Positions 5,957 to 10,778 of a stretch of DNA of 10,778 nucleotides are shown here, piece by piece. The stretch is from Pseudomonadota bacterium (GTDB lineage: Bacteria; Pseudomonadota; Gammaproteobacteria; Steroidobacterales; Steroidobacteraceae), in assembly GCA_021780395.1 (NCBI GenBank), contig JAJXYU010000208.1:1-10778 (forward strand), read 5' to 3'. Position 1 is the first letter of the stretch. The number at the start of each line of letters is the position of its first letter. The position numbers were made by a program, and so were the translations under genes. Below the pieces are notes generated by a model. The model was not told the origin of the DNA, did not search any database, and was given only the letters and a program-made list of their open reading frames with translations.

Positions 5957-6814
5957 ATGCAGCACATTCCTTCGACGGTACGGAACCGGCTCTGCGCCGC
6001 GGCCGTGCTCGTATTGTCGCTCGCCTCGCTCGCCGCCTGCGCGAAGAAGCCGGAACCGGCATCCAACTCGGCGGCAGCGCCCGCCGCGAACGCGGTCGCG
6101 ACCGTGAACGGAACCCCGATCTCGCGCGATGCGTACGAGTTCTACGCGAAGGCGGTCACCGGCGGCAAGGAGCCGTCCCAGCTCACCGCCGCCCAGCGCG
6201 GCCAACTGCTCGACGCGATGATCGGGATGGAGCTGATGGCGCAGCAGGCGGACAAGGACGGTCTGCAGAAGGATCCGCAGACCGCGGCCGCGATCGCGGT
6301 CGACAAAATGCACATCCTCGCCGACGCCGAGTCGCAGCATTACCTGAAGGACAAGGAGCCGACCGACCAGGAACTGCAGGCGGAGTACAACAGCGCGATC
6401 GCCAAGATGGACAAGGTCGAGTATCACGCGCGCCACATCCTCGTCGCGAACAAGGATCTCGCTGTTGCGCTGATCAAGCGATTGAAGGCCGGCGCGAACT
6501 TCGCACAACTCGCGCGCCAGAATTCGATCGACGCCTCGAAGACCAACGGCGGGGACCTCGGCTGGTTCCAGGCCTCCAGGATGGTCAAGCCCTTCGCCGA
6601 CGCCCTGCGCTCGCTGAAGCCCGGTGAGATCACCCCGCAACCGGTGCAGACGCAGTTCGGCTGGCACATCATCCAGTTGATCGCGACCCGGCCGGTCACC
6701 CCGCCGCCGTTCGACGAAGTCAAGCAACAGGTCGCGAACCGCGTGCTGCAGAAGAAGCTGCAGGCCTACGTCCAGCAGCTGCAGAAGGGCGCGACGATCC
6801 AGAAGAGCCTCTGA
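5957..6814 (+). CDS. Parvulin-type peptidyl-prolyl cis-trans isomerase lipoprotein
   Basis: This 285-residue protein is predicted to be an exported folding catalyst. Residues 1-27 are a signal peptide with a basic start, a hydrophobic core and the lipobox LAAC, giving lipidated Cys28; Ala at +2 favours the outer membrane, facing the periplasm. A short Ala/Pro linker follows, then a helical SurA-N-like segment (about 46-150, VATVNGTPISRDAYEFY onward). The parvulin domain is at 155-245: EYHARHILV, AGANFAQLARQNSID, GGDLGWF (198-204) and TQFGWHIIQL (232-241). The C-terminal helix ends in a Lys/Gln-rich stretch. The layout resembles PrsA and the EpsD-like foldases rather than SurA, which has two parvulin domains. 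It has its own promoter and converges with ligA. Clients cannot be told from the sequence. Confidence 0.9.
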   Translation: MQHIPSTVRNRLCAAAVLVLSLASLAACAKKPEPASNSAAAPAANAVATVNGTPISRDAYEFYAKAVTGGKEPSQLTAAQRGQLLDAMIGMELMAQQADKDGLQKDPQTAAAIAVDKMHILADAESQHYLKDKEPTDQELQAEYNSAIAKMDKVEYHARHILVANKDLAVALIKRLKAGANFAQLARQNSIDASKTNGGDLGWFQASRMVKPFADALRSLKPGEITPQPVQTQFGWHIIQLIATRPVTPPPFDEVKQQVANRVLQKKLQAYVQQLQKGATIQKSL

Positions 6815-6829
6815 TCGTCCCGATGCGAT

Positions 6830-6876
6830 GCGCCGGCGCGGCGATCCGCCGCGCCGGCGCGCGCGCAGCAGCGCGC
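6830..6876. terminator. Two consecutive GC-only hairpins between convergent genes
   Basis: The first is a perfect 14-base stem (arms 6830-6843 and 6847-6860) with a 3-base ATC loop; the second has arms GCGCGC (6861-6866 and 6871-6876) around AGCA. They lie 16 bases past the isomerase stop and about 50 bases past the ligA stop on the other strand, so they could end or protect both messages. Neither has a T-run, so classical intrinsic termination is unproven. Confidence 0.5.
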
Positions 6877-6883
6877 GCATCGA

Positions 6884-6923
6884 GGTGAGCGTATCGCGGC
6901 CGGGGTGAGCGTCTCGCGACCGA
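6884..6923. repeat. Two-copy 20-base tandem repeat downstream of ligA
   Basis: GGTGAGCGTATCGCGGCCGG (6884-6903) is followed directly by GGTGAGCGTCTCGCGACCGA (6904-6923), 17 of 20 bases identical. It fills the gap between the hairpins and the ligA stop codon. The function is unknown; it is probably a local duplication. Confidence 0.7.
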
Positions 6924-6924
6924 T

Positions 6925-9892
<2,968 letters not shown>

Positions 9893-9897
9893 GCGCG

Positions 9898-9904
9898 CCT
9901 TCCT
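9898..9904 (-). promoter_or_regulatory. Ribosome binding site deciding the zipA GTG start
   Basis: AGGAAGG lies 5 bases before the GTG at 9892 and overlaps the smc TAG (9905-9903). No methionine codon is suitably placed, and the GTG gives the short N-terminus before the membrane anchor that is typical of ZipA. Confidence 0.7.
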
Positions 9905-10778
9905 ACATCGCCGCCATCCGCACCGCTTCGTCGACGTCGACCGCCACCAGGCGGGACACCCCCGGCTCGTTCATCGTGACGCCGATGAGCTGCGAGGCGA
10001 GTTCCATCGTCGTCTTGTTGTGCGTGATGAAGATGAACTGCACCGAACGCGCCATCTCGCGGACGATCTCGCAGAACCGTCCGACGTTGTTCTCGTCGAG
10101 CGGAGCGTCCACCTCGTCGAGCAGGCAGAACGGCGCCGGGTTCAAATCGAAGATCGCGAACACCAGCGCGACCGCGGTCAGCGCCTTCTCTCCGCCCGAC
10201 AGCTGGCTGATCGTGCTGTTGCGCTTGCCCGGCGGCCGCGCCATCACCGCAACGCCCTCGGCGTTGGTCTCCTCGCCGATTCGCTCCAGATACGCGTGTC
10301 CTCCGCCGAACAGCCGGGGAAACTTCTCCTTCAAGCCGGCGTTCACCCGGTCGAACGTATCCTGGAATCGCGTCCGCGTCTCGCGGTCGATCTTCTGCAT
10401 CGCCGTTTCGAGCGTCTCCAGCGCGTCGGTCAGGTCCTTGAACTGCCGATCCAGGTATTCCTTGCGCTCGGACTGCTCCTTGAACTCGCCGATCGCGGCG
10501 AGGTTCACCTGACCGAGCCGCTCGATCTTCGCGCCGATCTCGGTGAGCGTCGCGTCCCAGGCGTCGGTCGTCGCATCCGGCGCGAGCGAGGCGATCAGGG
10601 TCTCGAACTCGAACCCGGTCGCCCCGAGCTGCTCGGCGATGCCTTCCCGCCGCACGCGCACCTGCTCGGCCAGGAGTCGCGCCGCATCGAGCGCGGCGCG
10701 CGCGCTCTCGACCCGCTCGTCGATCCCGCTGCGGTGTTGCTCGCTCTCGCGAAGCTTCGCGTCGATCTCCTCCGCCGT
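9903..10778 (-). CDS. smc: Chromosome segregation protein SMC, C-terminal part (5' end outside window)
   Basis: The last 291 residues and the stop codon are present. They contain the end of the C-terminal coiled coil (from the right edge to about 10340, rich in Glu, Arg and Leu heptads) and the C-terminal half of the ATPase head. [12 protein letters not shown] and [15 protein letters not shown] are typical of the region before the head. The ABC signature LSGGEKAL begins at 10202, with LSGGE at 10188-10202. Walker B and the D-loop ([12 protein letters not shown]) include LLDEVD at 10107-10124, and the switch His is in [17 protein letters not shown] dimers, closed by ScpA and ScpB, load at origins and organise the chromosome; both partners are encoded in this window, unlike E. 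coli, which uses MukBEF. It is the upstream gene of zipA and ligA. The Walker A half lies outside. Confidence 0.97.
   Translation of the reverse strand, partial: TAEEIDAKLRESEQHRSGIDERVESARAALDAARLLAEQVRVRREGIAEQLGATGFEFETLIASLAPDATTDAWDATLTEIGAKIERLGQVNLAAIGEFKEQSERKEYLDRQFKDLTDALETLETAMQKIDRETRTRFQDTFDRVNAGLKEKFPRLFGGGHAYLERIGEETNAEGVAVMARPPGKRNSTISQLSGGEKALTAVALVFAIFDLNPAPFCLLDEVDAPLDENNVGRFCEIVREMARSVQFIFITHNKTTMELASQLIGVTMNEPGVSRLVAVDVDEAVRMAAM

Noticed and set aside
4919..6880. Minus-strand open frames of 209 and 375 codons opposite yciB, bolA and the isomerase gene
   Set aside because: They mirror three recognisable plus-strand genes, and their Arg/Asp/Gly-rich translations match no family I know.

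Overview
This window is 10.8 kb of GC-rich bacterial chromosome carrying ordinary housekeeping genes, densely packed. The presence of ZipA (a gammaproteobacterial division protein), YciB, YciO and a BolA protein close to their Escherichia coli counterparts points to a gammaproteobacterium. The high GC content and a tryptophanyl-tRNA synthetase of the long, cysteine-bearing type argue against an enteric; I cannot name the genus. I see no tRNA, rRNA, insertion sequence, prophage, CRISPR array or sign of recent transfer. No gene-free stretch exceeds 300 bases (the longest is about 175).

Layout. (1) Positions 1-4922, minus strand: one likely operon read from right to left, yciO, an M50 site-2-type metalloprotease, trpS, scpA, scpB and an rluB-family gene that runs off the left edge. 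From the protease to scpB each gene overlaps the next by 4 or 8 bases, so translation is probably coupled. (2) Positions 4946-5781, plus strand: yciB and a bolA-family gene overlapping by 4 bases, divergent from yciO across only 23 bases. (3) Positions 5957-6814, plus strand: a parvulin-type peptidyl-prolyl isomerase lipoprotein with its own promoter and leader. (4) Positions 6925-10778, minus strand: smc (only the 3' end is inside), zipA and ligA, a tight operon converging on the isomerase gene across a 110-base hairpin- and repeat-bearing gap.

How the genes work together. The window holds all three subunits of the SMC-ScpA-ScpB condensin (chromosome compaction and segregation), plus ZipA (anchors the FtsZ ring), YciB (envelope/septation membrane protein) and LigA (nick sealing), so chromosome and division functions sit within 10 kb. 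TrpS, the RluB-like protein and YciO belong to translation and RNA-related families; the isomerase lipoprotein is an envelope folding factor.

The most unusual observation is the rluB-family gene next to scpB. It is an intact open frame with a good S4 RNA-binding domain and the overall pseudouridine synthase fold pattern, but its GRLD catalytic motif reads QPLP, so the essential aspartate is gone, and the conserved NREVRR segment is also lost. It looks like a maintained but catalytically dead pseudouridine synthase. Other points worth checking are a probable [4Fe-4S] site in TrpS, a near-symmetric -10 element that could serve both yciO and yciB with leaderless or nearly leaderless transcripts, and an AT-rich island at the start of the metalloprotease gene.
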